Shown: piece after piece, positions 33,870 to 42,140 of the stretch
How positions within the stretch are numbered: the stretch's first letter is position 1
Layout: each line of letters starts with the position of its first letter
Origin: Sphingopyxis macrogoltabida
Lineage (GTDB): Bacteria > Pseudomonadota > Alphaproteobacteria > Sphingomonadales > Sphingomonadaceae
Reading direction: 5' to 3'
Length of the DNA: 64,000 nucleotides
Assembly: GCA_003241685.1 (NCBI GenBank)
Contig: QFPJ01000010.1
Location: 1-64,000, forward strand
Program-made: the position numbers and the translations under genes
Notes under the pieces: generated by a model
Databases searched by the model: none
Told to the model about the DNA's origin: nothing
Seen by the model: the letters and a program-made list of their open reading frames with translations, nothing else

Positions 33870-33971
33870 GCGCGAAACGCCATGCGGGAGGGGGGATGAC
33901 CAGCATCCCCCGACGCTATGTCAGCCGCACAATGTAGGACAGCGATTTTTCCGCCGGCCGGGTCCCGACGC

Positions 33972-33987
33972 TAGGGTCCTGGCCCTA
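33972..33987 (-). repeat. TAG-stop palindrome, copy 1
   Basis: Read with the GNAT gene it is TAGGGCCAGGACCCTA, whose first three bases are the GNAT stop codon. One base departs from perfect symmetry. Confidence 0.8.
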
Positions 33988-34488
33988 GCGCGGCCCGATC
34001 GCCCCCGCTCCGTGCGGCAGGCCGTGCCCGTTGATCGCCCGCGCGAGCAGGCGCCGGCGCTCGAACGATCCGGGCAGATTCCATTCCCCCGTCGCATCGG
34101 CCGTGAAATCGAAGAAGCGGCCATAATATTCGGGATCGCCGATCATCATCAGCGCGCTGTCCGCCTGTGTTTCTGCCGCCGCGAGCATACGCGCCATCAG
34201 CGCCCGGCCATGCCCGCCGCGCTGAAGGTCGGGGCGAACCGCGACCGGCCCCACCATCACCAGCGGCGTTTCCGTGCCATCCACGCCATGATGCGCCACC
34301 GGCCAGCATTGGATCGACCCGATCAGCGCACCGTCCCGAACCGCCGCGAAGCTGAGCGCGGGGACCCACGCCATGCCTTCGCGGATGCGATAGGCGGTTC
34401 GTCCAAAGCGATCCGCCCCGAATGCGTCGTCGAGCAGATGCTCGACCGCCTGCGGTTCGATATCGGACAGTGGAAGTAACTCGACCAA
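33985..34488 (-). CDS. GNAT N-acetyltransferase (YhbS-like)
   Basis: A 167-residue acetyl-CoA-dependent acetyltransferase. The acetyl-CoA loop is VRPDLQRGGHGRALM (about 88-102), preceded by the strand LVMVGPVAV, and the family ending GDPEYYGRFFDF is that of YhbS-type enzymes. The acceptor is unknown. It is divergent from folB and its stop lies inside a recurring palindrome. Confidence 0.92.
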   Translation of the reverse strand: MVELLPLSDIEPQAVEHLLDDAFGADRFGRTAYRIREGMAWVPALSFAAVRDGALIGSIQCWPVAHHGVDGTETPLVMVGPVAVRPDLQRGGHGRALMARMLAAAETQADSALMMIGDPEYYGRFFDFTADATGEWNLPGSFERRRLLARAINGHGLPHGAGAIGPR

Positions 34489-34578
34489 CGCGCACCCTTT
34501 CGCTAATGCGGCGGCGCTTTAGGGTGAGGGCACGGCAATGGAAAGCCGAATGTCACGCTCGTTCGACAGGATTTTCTT

Positions 34579-34950
34579 GTGACCGATACATTGTGGCTGG
34601 AGGTGGCCGGCATCACGACGCAGGTGTTGACCGGCATCTATTCGGAAGAGACGCACCTGCCGCAGCCGCTGCGCATTTCGGTGCGCGCGAAGCTGACCAT
34701 GGCCGATCATTACGACCCGACGACGCCGCTCGGCCAGTCCAAGAATTACATGAACCTGAAATTCGCCGCGACCGAAGGCATCCCGAAGGACGTCCATTTC
34801 GTGCTGATCGAAAGCGTCGCCGATCACATCATCGACACGCTGTTCCTGCAGGACGACAAGGTCGAGGCAGTCGAAGTGAAGATCGTCAAGCTGGCGATTG
34901 CCGAGGAAGGCGAGGAAATCGGCATCACCATGCGGCGCGGGCGCAAATGA
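34579..34950 (+). CDS. folB: Dihydroneopterin aldolase
   Basis: Cleaves dihydroneopterin to hydroxymethyl-dihydropterin and glycolaldehyde in folate synthesis. The 123-residue protein has the GIYSEE/GVxxxE-type N-terminal strand (LTGIYSEETHLPQPLRISV), Tyr57 near the active site and a catalytic Lys in VEVKIVKL (Lys101 region). It starts with GTG and overlaps the next gene as ATGA, pairing two pteridine enzymes. Confidence 0.88.
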   Translation: MTDTLWLEVAGITTQVLTGIYSEETHLPQPLRISVRAKLTMADHYDPTTPLGQSKNYMNLKFAATEGIPKDVHFVLIESVADHIIDTLFLQDDKVEAVEVKIVKLAIAEEGEEIGITMRRGRK

Positions 34951-35708
34951 CGCAGAAGCTGGCGCTGATCACGGGTGGGCTCCACCGCGTCGGCGCCGCC
35001 ATTTCGGCGCGGCTGGCGCGCGAAGGTTACGCGCTGGCGCTGCATCACCACAGCGGCAGCGATGCCGACCCGGTACTGGCAGAGGCGCTGGCCGAGACGG
35101 GGACGGAGAACCGGCGCTTTGCCGCCGATCTGACCGACCCGGCGGCCGTCGATGCGCTGGTCCCGGCGGTCATCGACCAGTTCGGCCGCGCCCCCGACCT
35201 GCTGGTGAACAACGCCGCGCTGTTTGCCGAGGGCGAATGGCAGGATCTGTCGGCCGCGTCGCTTGCCGCGATGATGCAGGTCAATCACCATGCCCCGGTG
35301 ATGCTGGCGAAGGCGCTGGTCGCGGCGAGCCCCGACGGGCGCCCCGCCATCGTGCATATCGTCGACCAGCGCGTGGCGCATCCCGTGCCCGACCAGATCG
35401 CCTACAGCCTGTCGAAATCGGCGCTGTGGCAGGCGACGGCAACGCTGGCGGTCGCATTCGGCGACCGCGCCCGCGTCAACGCCGTCGCGCCGGGCCTGAC
35501 GATGGCGACGGCGGATTATTCGGACGCGCAGGTCGAACGGCTGGGCGAACGGATGCCGCTTCGCACCCTGCCCGCCCCGGCCCAGATTGCCGACGCGGTG
35601 GCCTGGCTCGCACGGGCGGAGGCGGTGACGGGGCAGACGATCTTTGTCGACAGCGGCGCGCATCTGGCGCCGCTGGGGCGCGATTTCGTGGCGCTGGAGC
35701 GGGATTAG
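34947..35708 (+). CDS. FolM/PTR1-type pteridine reductase (SDR)
   Basis: NADPH-dependent short-chain reductase of 253 residues. The cofactor loop TGGLHRVG is the TGX3RXG form special to pteridine reductases, and the catalytic set Asp140-Tyr153-Lys157 has Asp where ordinary SDRs have Ser, with the same spacing as trypanosomal PTR1. With folB directly upstream (ATGA overlap) it most likely reduces dihydromonapterin or dihydrofolate. This fits the FolM role, though activity on other pterins is possible. Confidence 0.88.
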   Translation: MTQKLALITGGLHRVGAAISARLAREGYALALHHHSGSDADPVLAEALAETGTENRRFAADLTDPAAVDALVPAVIDQFGRAPDLLVNNAALFAEGEWQDLSAASLAAMMQVNHHAPVMLAKALVAASPDGRPAIVHIVDQRVAHPVPDQIAYSLSKSALWQATATLAVAFGDRARVNAVAPGLTMATADYSDAQVERLGERMPLRTLPAPAQIADAVAWLARAEAVTGQTIFVDSGAHLAPLGRDFVALERD

Positions 35709-35734
35709 GCGCCGTCGGCGGAAGATGACCGGAA

Positions 35735-35756
35735 GCGGCCGGTTGCCGCCCTTTTT
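35735..35756 (+). terminator. Possible terminator after the pteridine reductase
   Basis: GCGGC-CGGTT-GCCGC followed by CCTTTTT, about 27 bp after the stop. The stem is only 5 bp. Confidence 0.45.
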
Positions 35757-35827
35757 CATCGTCGGGAAACAGCGCCCCCCCCTACCCCAATGCCGTCAGC
35801 CGACCCGAGCCTCACCAGGCGTAACGC

Positions 35828-37261
35828 TCAGTAGATGTGCACCGCCTTGGTGACGAGATAGCCGTCGAGTCCCTCCGGGCCGCTTTCGCTGCCGAAACCC
35901 GATTCCTTGATCCCGCCGAACGGCATGTCGTTCGACGATATGACGAAGCTGTTGATCCCCACCATGCCGCTCTCGATCGCGTCGGCGATGCGGTTGATGC
36001 GTCGGCCATTCTCCGTGAAGGCGAAGGCGGCAAGGCCGTAGGGCAACCGGTTCGCCTGCTCCAGCGCTTCATCCTCGGCCGCGAACGGCCGGATCAGCGC
36101 CATCGGGCCGAAGGGTTCCTGGTTCATCGCGTCGGCCTCGACCGGCACGTCGGCGAGCGCCGTCGGCTGAAAGAAAAAGCCCTCGCCCGTCGCCTCTCCG
36201 CCCGCGATCACGCGCGCGCCTTTCGCCTTCGCATCGGCGACCAGTGCCTCCAGCGCGGGAGCGCGGCGCGCATTGGCGAGCGGGCCCATCTGCGTCGCGG
36301 CGTCCAGTCCGCTGCCGATCTTCACCTTCTTCGTCCGCTCGGCAAAACCCGCGACAAAGGCGTCGTAGATGCCCTGCTGAACATAGAAGCGTGTCGGAGA
36401 AACGCAGACCTGGCCCGCGTTGCGGAACTTCTGCGCGACCACGCGGTCAAGCGTCGTTTCGAGATCGCAATCGTCGAAGATCAGCACCGGGGCATGACCG
36501 CCGAGTTCCATCGTGATCCGCTGCACCCGGTCGGCGGCGAGCTTCATCAGATGCTTGCCGACCGCGGTCGATCCGGTGAAGCTGACCTTGCGGATCACCT
36601 CGCTGCCGAGCAGATGGCGGCTGATCATGTCGGGGTTGCCATAGACGAGCTGGACGACATCGCCGGCGATGCCCGCATCGGCGAGGCAGCGCATGACCGC
36701 GCTGGTACAGCCCGGCGTTTCCTCCGGCGCCTTCGCGATCACGACGCAGCCCGCCGCGAGTGCGGGCGCGATCTTCTTGACCATCAGGTTGACCGGGAAA
36801 TTCCACGGGCTGAACGCCGCGACCGGGCCGACCGGCTGTTTCAGCACCATCGCGCGCTGGCCCGCCGGGCGCTGCACGATGCGGCCGGCGACGCGCTTTC
36901 CCTCTTCGGCGAAATATTCGAGCAGCGCGGCGGCCGACAGCACTTCGCCGCGCGACTCGGCGATCGGCTTGCCCTGTTCGAGCGTCAGCAACGTCGCGAT
37001 ATGATCGACGCGCTCGCGGATCAGACCCGCGGCCTTGCGCATCAGCGCCGCGCGCTCGTCGGGCGTCTTCGCGCGCCACACCGGCCAGCCGCGCGCGGCG
37101 GCCGCCAGCGCCTCGTCGAGATCGGCGGCGGTGGCGACGGGCAGGTCGGCGATCGCATCCGCCGTGGCGGGATTATAGACCGGCCGCGCCTCGCGCCCCT
37201 CGCCGCTCCGCCAGGCGCCGTCGATGAAAAGCTGAAGGTCGGCGTCGTAGGTCGCGGTCAT
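35828..37261 (-). CDS. NAD(P)-dependent aldehyde dehydrogenase (succinate-semialdehyde type)
   Basis: A 477-residue ALDH with Lys177 (VIAKAPEETPGC), Glu252 (MELGGHAPVLIFDD) and catalytic Cys286 in NAGQVCVSPTRF. The WNFPVNLMVKKIAPALAAGC and NQEPFGPMALI stretches fit succinate-semialdehyde dehydrogenases and relatives such as ketoglutarate-semialdehyde dehydrogenases. The ATG at 37261 is used; a longer frame upstream runs through a dispersed repeat and is not protein. Monocistronic as far as seen. Confidence 0.9.
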   Translation of the reverse strand: MTATYDADLQLFIDGAWRSGEGREARPVYNPATADAIADLPVATAADLDEALAAAARGWPVWRAKTPDERAALMRKAAGLIRERVDHIATLLTLEQGKPIAESRGEVLSAAALLEYFAEEGKRVAGRIVQRPAGQRAMVLKQPVGPVAAFSPWNFPVNLMVKKIAPALAAGCVVIAKAPEETPGCTSAVMRCLADAGIAGDVVQLVYGNPDMISRHLLGSEVIRKVSFTGSTAVGKHLMKLAADRVQRITMELGGHAPVLIFDDCDLETTLDRVVAQKFRNAGQVCVSPTRFYVQQGIYDAFVAGFAERTKKVKIGSGLDAATQMGPLANARRAPALEALVADAKAKGARVIAGGEATGEGFFFQPTALADVPVEADAMNQEPFGPMALIRPFAAEDEALEQANRLPYGLAAFAFTENGRRINRIADAIESGMVGINSFVISSNDMPFGGIKESGFGSESGPEGLDGYLVTKAVHIY

Positions 37262-37282
37262 GGAGGGCTCCGTTCTGATCAT

Positions 37283-37376
37283 GTCATTGCGAGGAGCGAA
37301 GCGACGCGGCCATCCCCAGACATCGACGCTGCGCAAGACCGCCGGCTGGAGATTGCTTCGCTTCGCTCGCAATGAC
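37283..37376. repeat. Dispersed palindromic repeat, copy A
   Basis: Bounded by GTCATTGCGAG (37283-37293) and its reverse complement CTCGCAATGAC (37366-37376). The inside includes GGCTGGAGATTGC also present in copy B at 48906-49007. A common kind of intergenic repeat in proteobacteria. Confidence 0.85.
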
Positions 37377-37398
37377 GACACGGCGATATAGGATCGCC

Positions 37399-37998
37399 TC
37401 AGCGATAATTGAAGCTGATGCTGATCCGCTCGCCCTTGCCGGCATGGGGCATCACTTCATGCCGCAGCCAGCTTTCCCACAGAAAGATGCGGCCCGCCGC
37501 CGGTTCGGCATAAACGAACGGATGCAGATGCTCGGGCGCGGCGTCGGTGCGGCCCGGCGCCGCCATCAGCATGGCAAGCCGCGGGTCCTCCAGCTTCAGC
37601 GCGCCCGACCCCGGCGGAACGGCGACATAGAAGGTGCCCGACACGATGCTGTGCGGGTGGATATGGCCGCTGTGCGTTCCGCCCGGTTTCAGGATATTGA
37701 CCCACAGACTGTCGAGCTTCAGCGGTTTGGCGAGGTCGAAATGACACGCCCGGGCAAAAGCCTTCACCTCTTTGTCGAGCCGCTTCTTCAGATCGTAAAA
37801 GGCGGGATCACGCTCGGGCAGGTCGCCGAGGCTGGCGTAGCTGGTATAGCCCTTGTAGCCATGCGCGCGGCTCCACGCCCGGCCCGCCCCATCCTCCGCC
37901 GCGAACAGGCGGCAGCTTTCTTCCAGCTCCGCGAGCAGGTCCGGCGTGCCGATATCGGCCTCGTAAAAATGGGTGGCGAAGAGCGTGCGAACAGGCAT
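37399..37998 (-). CDS. Putative 2OG-Fe(II) oxygenase (TIGR02466-like)
   Basis: A 199-residue cupin-like oxygenase. The block SLWVNILKPGGTHSGHIHPHSIVSGTFYV supplies iron-binding His residues and the end EPAAGRIFLWESWLRHEVMPH the third His; GERISISFNYR closes the fold. Family members occur near hydroxylated metabolite genes, but substrates are unknown. It is divergent from the SMP-30 gene by 46 bp. Confidence 0.85.
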   Translation of the reverse strand: MPVRTLFATHFYEADIGTPDLLAELEESCRLFAAEDGAGRAWSRAHGYKGYTSYASLGDLPERDPAFYDLKKRLDKEVKAFARACHFDLAKPLKLDSLWVNILKPGGTHSGHIHPHSIVSGTFYVAVPPGSGALKLEDPRLAMLMAAPGRTDAAPEHLHPFVYAEPAAGRIFLWESWLRHEVMPHAGKGERISISFNYR

Positions 37999-38044
37999 GA
38001 TGGCCGCAAAGCACAGCAAATGGCTGAGAGCAAGGGAGACAAGG

Positions 38045-38965
38045 ATGGCCGAATATGAACTGATCGCCGACGGGCTGCGCTTTCCGGAGGCCCCCGTCGT
38101 CATGGACGACGGCAGCGTCATCGTCACCGAGATCGAGGCCGGACGCATCACCCGGTGCTGGCCGGGCGGCAAGAAGCAGGTGATCGCGGAGCCCGGCGGC
38201 GGCCCCAACGGTCTGGCCATCGGCCCCGACGGCAAGCTTTATTGCTGCAACAACGGCGGCTTTCATTATGTCGAGAGCGACGGCTATCTGGCGCCGCACG
38301 GCATCGCCGACGATTATTCGGGCGGCCGGATCGAACGCATCGACATCGAAACGGGCGCGGTCGAGCGGCTGTACGGATCGGGCGACAATGGCGTCGTGCT
38401 GCGCGGCCCGAACGACATCATGTTCGACGGCCATGGCGGCTTCTGGTTCACCGATCACGGCAAGATCGATTATGAAAAGCGGTGTCACGACGTCGTCGGC
38501 ATCTTCTATGCCAAGGCCGACGGCAGCTTCATCGAGGAAGTGATCTTCCCAAGCTATAACCCCAACGGCATCGGCCTGTCGCCCGACGGGACGAAGCTGT
38601 ATGTCGCCGAAACCTATACCTGCCGCCTGACCCAGTTCAACATCGTCGCCCCCGGCAAGGTCGACGATGCGGCGGGACCGGGCGGCCCCGGCGTCCCGCT
38701 GTATCGCCCCGCCGGCTATAAATTCTTCGACAGCCTGGCGATGGAGGCGAACGGCAATATCTGTGTCGCGACGATCGGCGAATGCGGGATCAGCGTCGTG
38801 TCGCCGCAGGGCGAGCTGGTCGAATTCGTCGCCACCGACGACATTTTCACCACCAATATTGCGTTCGGTGGACCCGACCGTCAGGATGCCTATATCACGC
38901 TGTCGGGCACGGGGCGGCTGGTCAAGACGCGCTGGGCGAGGCCCGGCCTGCAACTGCAATACTAG
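38045..38965 (+). CDS. SMP-30/gluconolactonase family protein
   Basis: A 306-residue six-bladed beta-propeller lactonase/esterase. Signature parts are LRFPEAPVV, the calcium-site loop GPNGLAIGPDGKLYCCNNGG, RGPNDIMFDGHGGFWFTDHG and SYNPNGIGLSPDGTKLYVAET. The exact lactone is unknown. Its TAG stop is the first codon of the recurring palindrome at 38963, and the VIT gene follows after 22 bp. Confidence 0.93.
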   Translation: MAEYELIADGLRFPEAPVVMDDGSVIVTEIEAGRITRCWPGGKKQVIAEPGGGPNGLAIGPDGKLYCCNNGGFHYVESDGYLAPHGIADDYSGGRIERIDIETGAVERLYGSGDNGVVLRGPNDIMFDGHGGFWFTDHGKIDYEKRCHDVVGIFYAKADGSFIEEVIFPSYNPNGIGLSPDGTKLYVAETYTCRLTQFNIVAPGKVDDAAGPGGPGVPLYRPAGYKFFDSLAMEANGNICVATIGECGISVVSPQGELVEFVATDDIFTTNIAFGGPDRQDAYITLSGTGRLVKTRWARPGLQLQY

Positions 38966-38978
38966 GGTCAGGACCCAA
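38963..38978 (+). repeat. TAG-stop palindrome, copy 2
   Basis: TAGGGTCAGGACCCAA begins with the SMP-30 stop codon. The last two bases break the symmetry. Confidence 0.8.
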
Positions 38979-38987
38979 AGGGGGCGC

Positions 38988-39677
38988 ATGCACGAGGAAG
39001 ACCATGCCGTCACGCGGATCGGCTGGCTGCGCGCGGCGATCCTGGGCGCGAACGACGGGATCGTATCGACCGCCAGCCTGATCGCGGGCGTGGCAGCCGC
39101 CGGCGCGACGCAAGCGTCGATCCTGGTCACCGGCACCGCGGGGCTGGTCGCCGGGGCGATGTCGATGGCCGCCGGCGAATATGTATCGGTGAGTTCGCAG
39201 GGCGACGCCGAAAAGGCCGATGTCGAGCTGGAAAAGCGCCACCTGGCCGCCGATCCCGCATTCGAACTGGAGGAATTGACGCAAATATACCAGCAGCGCG
39301 GGCTCGACCGCGAACTCGCCGGACGGGTGGCGGCGGACCTGACCGCGCACAACGCGCTCGCCACCCACTTGCGCGACGAACTGGGCCTGACACGCGAAAT
39401 GGCGGCGCGGCCGGTTCAGGCGGCGGCGGCATCGGCGGCAAGTTTCACCATAGGGGCGGCGCTGCCGCTGTCGATCCTCTTCGTCGATCGCGGCGAATCG
39501 CTGCCATGGACGGTATCGGCCGCGTCCTTGCTGTTCCTGGCGCTGCTCGGCGCGCTGGGCGCATGGGCCGGCCAGGCACCGCTGTTGCGCCCGGTCGTGC
39601 GCGTGACCTTCTGGGGCGCGATGGCGATGGCGGCGACGATCGCCATCGGATCGCTGTTCGGGGCAACCGTCGGTTAG
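38988..39677 (+). CDS. VIT family Fe/Mn transporter
   Basis: A 229-residue membrane protein of the CCC1/VIT1 family that exports or stores iron/manganese. The first helix contains AILGANDGIVSTASLIAGVAAAG; the second AGLVAGAMSMAAGEYVSVSSQ has the conserved Met and Glu used for metal binding; a cytoplasmic acidic helical region follows; three more helices end in GSLFGATVG, the usual end. AAAGGGGG precedes the ATG. It is probably co-transcribed with the SMP-30 gene. Confidence 0.94.
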   Translation: MHEEDHAVTRIGWLRAAILGANDGIVSTASLIAGVAAAGATQASILVTGTAGLVAGAMSMAAGEYVSVSSQGDAEKADVELEKRHLAADPAFELEELTQIYQQRGLDRELAGRVAADLTAHNALATHLRDELGLTREMAARPVQAAAASAASFTIGAALPLSILFVDRGESLPWTVSAASLLFLALLGALGAWAGQAPLLRPVVRVTFWGAMAMAATIAIGSLFGATVG

Positions 39678-39690
39678 GGTCAGGACCCTA
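39675..39690 (+). repeat. TAG-stop palindrome, copy 3
   Basis: TAGGGTCAGGACCCTA is a perfect palindrome (2-nt centre). Its first TAG is the VIT stop; on the other strand its TAG stops the frame of the decayed DUF488 gene. Confidence 0.85.
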
Positions 39691-39832
39691 GCGGCGACGC
39701 TCCAGCCATTCGCGCAGCGCAACCCTTCGACACGCCGCGCGGCCACAGCCGGTCGACCAGAAAACGCGCGCCGTCGGCTGCCGCCGGGATGTCATGAACC
39801 CGCTTTACCGCGATTGTCAGCAATTCCGTCAT
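39690..39832 (-). pseudogene. DUF488 gene remnant, truncated and frameshifted
   Basis: From the ATG at 39832 on the minus strand a frame reads TIAVKRVHDI and then DGARFLVDRLWPRGVSK, the classic DUF488 (YeaO-like) N-terminus. A frame slip near 39733 is needed to continue as VALREWLERRR, again DUF488-like, and this ends at the TAG of the palindrome. Normal family members have 115-150 residues, so about 70% is gone. The break coincides with the palindrome. Confidence 0.65.
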
Positions 39833-39912
39833 CTGTCAGACTATCGGTCAATGCCGCGCTGTCGGCAAGACGGGGCGGCGGGACGACACCTACCCCAAAG
39901 GAGAGGAAATCC

Positions 39913-41016
39913 ATGACCGACGCCTGGGCGATCGCGATCGACCGAGACGATATCCAGCGGGCGACGCTGATCGCCGACCCCGCCCCGCCGCTGACGACCG
40001 GCCAGCTTCGCGTGCGGATCGACCTGTATGCGATGACGGCGAACAACATCACCTATGCCGTCTTTGGCAAGCCGGCGGGATTGTTCGGAAACGATCAGGG
40101 ATATTGGGATTTCTTTGCCGAACGCGGCGAGCCCGGCCGCCTGCCCGTCTGGGGATTCGCGACGGTCACACAAAGCGCCGCCGACGGCATCCGGCCGGGC
40201 GAGCGTTTCTATGGCTATTTCCCGATGGCGCGGGACGCGGTGCTGACGGCGGGCAATATCGGCCCCGCGGGATTTACCGACGTCACGCCGCGCCGCGCCG
40301 GCCTGCCGCCCATCTACAATCATTATCAGCGGATCGACGCGCTGCCCGATTATCGCGCGGGCGACCATGATTATTGGCCGGTCTTTCGCCCGCTGTTCCT
40401 GACCGGCTGGCTGATCGCCGATCAGTTCGAGGACGAAGGCGACTATGGCGCGGCGCAGATATTGATCGCGAGCGCGTCGAGCAAGACCGCGATCGGCCTG
40501 GGCTTTTCGATCGCGCGGCGCGGCGGCGACCGGCCCGAGACGGTCGGCCTGACCAGCAAGGCCAATGTTGCCGATCTGGCGCGCCAGGGCGTCTATGACC
40601 GTGTCGTCGCCTATGACGACATATTGACGCTGAACCCCGCGACACCGTCGGCGCTGGTCGACATGGCGGGCAATGGCGCGGTGACGCGCGCGGTGCACAG
40701 CCATTTCGGAAGCAAACTCAAGGCATCGATCATCGTCGGCAAGTCGCACTGGGACGCCGACGCCGACACCGCCGCGCTGCCCGGCCCCGAGCGGCAGGGC
40801 TTTTTTGCCCCCGGCCGCAGCCAGAAACGCATCGCCGACTGGGGCGGCGCGGCGTTCGGGCAGAAAATCGCCGCGGCATGGCTGGCCTTCATGGATGTTG
40901 CGCCGCGCCTGGCAACGATCGACAAGCGACAGGGCGGCGACGCGGCGCTCGCCGCCTATCGCGAAATGCTGTCTGGACGGGCGGACCCCACAACGGGTAT
41001 CGTCATCATTCCCTGA
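39913..41016 (+). CDS. DUF2855 family protein (medium-chain reductase fold)
   Basis: A 367-residue protein related to zinc-less medium-chain dehydrogenase/reductases. The N-terminal RVRIDLYAMTANNITYAVFG and GYWDFF segments, PVWGFA, YNHYQR and the Rossmann-like region ILIASASSKTAIGLGFSIARRG are DUF2855 features. Function unknown. GGAGAGGAAA lies upstream of the ATG. It may be co-transcribed with the small exported protein that follows. Confidence 0.88.
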   Translation: MTDAWAIAIDRDDIQRATLIADPAPPLTTGQLRVRIDLYAMTANNITYAVFGKPAGLFGNDQGYWDFFAERGEPGRLPVWGFATVTQSAADGIRPGERFYGYFPMARDAVLTAGNIGPAGFTDVTPRRAGLPPIYNHYQRIDALPDYRAGDHDYWPVFRPLFLTGWLIADQFEDEGDYGAAQILIASASSKTAIGLGFSIARRGGDRPETVGLTSKANVADLARQGVYDRVVAYDDILTLNPATPSALVDMAGNGAVTRAVHSHFGSKLKASIIVGKSHWDADADTAALPGPERQGFFAPGRSQKRIADWGGAAFGQKIAAAWLAFMDVAPRLATIDKRQGGDAALAAYREMLSGRADPTTGIVIIP

Positions 41017-41057
41017 GCGACGCCACCGTCCACCCCCGCGCCCCGGAAAGTTCATCG

Positions 41058-41429
41058 ATGCTGCGTTACGCCCTGTTGATTGCCGCCGCCCTGTCCCTGT
41101 CGATCGGTATCGGCAAAGCCAGCGCGCGCGACGCGGACCTGGCCGACCGCATCGCCGGAACCTATGAAGGCAATGTCATGCCCGACGCGCGGGGCGAGGC
41201 CAGCAGCAAGGTCGTCATCACGGTGACGCGGGTCGGCCCGGATCAGGTCGAGATCCGTTCGGATTATCCCTATATTCCCAAGGTGACGATCACGCTGCAA
41301 AAGGCGCTCGACTCCATCGTGTCGACCAGCGGGCCGCACGTATTGTTGCTGGACACCATTCGCGGGCCCAACCGCCTTGACCTGACGATCAACGATGCCA
41401 GCTGGTCGGGTCTGCGCGTGGAGGGATGA
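41058..41429 (+). CDS. Small exported hypothetical protein
   Basis: A 123-residue protein with a clear signal peptide (LRYALLIAAALSLSIGIGKASA, cleaved near residue 23) and a beta-rich mature part (KVVITVTRVGPDQVEIRS, KVTITLQKAL). I recognise no family. GGAAAG precedes the ATG. It sits between DUF2855 and a HAD phosphatase on the same strand. Probably periplasmic. Confidence 0.75.
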   Translation: MLRYALLIAAALSLSIGIGKASARDADLADRIAGTYEGNVMPDARGEASSKVVITVTRVGPDQVEIRSDYPYIPKVTITLQKALDSIVSTSGPHVLLLDTIRGPNRLDLTINDASWSGLRVEG

Positions 41430-41474
41430 CCGGCGCCATTTGACGGCGGCGCCGAACTGGGCTTTAGCGCCGCC

Positions 41475-42125
41475 ATGACCGGATATACGCACATCATCTT
41501 CGACTTCGGCGGTGTCATCACCGCATCGCCCTTCGAGGCGTTCAACCGCCTGGAGGACGAACGCGGGCTGCCGCGCGATCTGGTGCGGCGGGTCAACGCC
41601 GCCAATCCCGACACCAATGCGTGGGCGAAGTTCGAACGGGCGGAAATCGACGCCGCGACCTTCGACCGCCTGTTCGCCGAGGAAGCCCGCGCGCTGGGCC
41701 ATGCACTGGACGGCGAGGCCGTGCTCGCGGTGCTGGCCGGTGCGGTGCGTCCCGATATGGTGGCGGCGCTCGACACGCTGAAGGCCCGGGGCTTCACCAT
41801 CGGCTGCATCACCAACAATGTGCCCAGCGGCAAGGGATCGGGCATGGCGCGCAGCGAGGCGATGGCGGCGGAGGTTTCCGCCATCATGGCGCGGTTCGAC
41901 CATGTGATCGAATCGAGCAAGGCCGGGGTCCGCAAGCCCGACCCGCGCATTTACCAGATGATGTGCGACGCGCTGGGCGTCGAGCCCGCGGTGTGCATCT
42001 ACCTTGACGACCTCGGCATCAACTGCAAGCCGGCGGCCGCCCTGGGAATGCACGCGATCAAGGTGACGAGCGGCGAACAGGCGCTGGCCGACCTGTCCGC
42101 CGCACTGGGCATTCCCCTGCCCTGA
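41475..42125 (+). CDS. HAD-superfamily hydrolase (IA-3, epoxide-hydrolase-N/ACAD10-like)
   Basis: A 216-residue HAD protein. Motif I is FDFGGVI, in which Asp10 is kept but the second Asp of DxD is Gly, as in the soluble epoxide hydrolase N-domain group. Motif II is TNN, motif III SSKAGVRKPD and motif IV YLDDLGIN. Lack of the acid/base Asp suggests weak or unusual phosphatase activity. Substrate unknown. Convergent with the universal stress gene. Confidence 0.9.
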   Translation: MTGYTHIIFDFGGVITASPFEAFNRLEDERGLPRDLVRRVNAANPDTNAWAKFERAEIDAATFDRLFAEEARALGHALDGEAVLAVLAGAVRPDMVAALDTLKARGFTIGCITNNVPSGKGSGMARSEAMAAEVSAIMARFDHVIESSKAGVRKPDPRIYQMMCDALGVEPAVCIYLDDLGINCKPAAALGMHAIKVTSGEQALADLSAALGIPLP

Positions 42126-42140
42126 CCCGCCCGCCTGCGC

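Larger units (their letters stand above)
33644..33971. other. Non-coding gap with a repeated 22-bp motif
   Basis: About 330 bp between the DUF1285 operon and the GNAT gene, both leftward. No gene is convincing. It holds two copies of a direct repeat (see below) and ends at the TAGGGTC palindrome over the GNAT stop. Confidence 0.6.

Noticed and set aside
33445..33906. 153-codon minus-strand frame running into DUF1285
   Set aside because: It spans the 22-bp repeats and the out-of-frame start of DUF1285; the translation is repeat-derived.
37262..37381. N-terminal extension of the aldehyde dehydrogenase by 40 residues
   Set aside because: The extension reads through a dispersed palindromic repeat (RAKRSN-type sequence) and the family starts at 37261.
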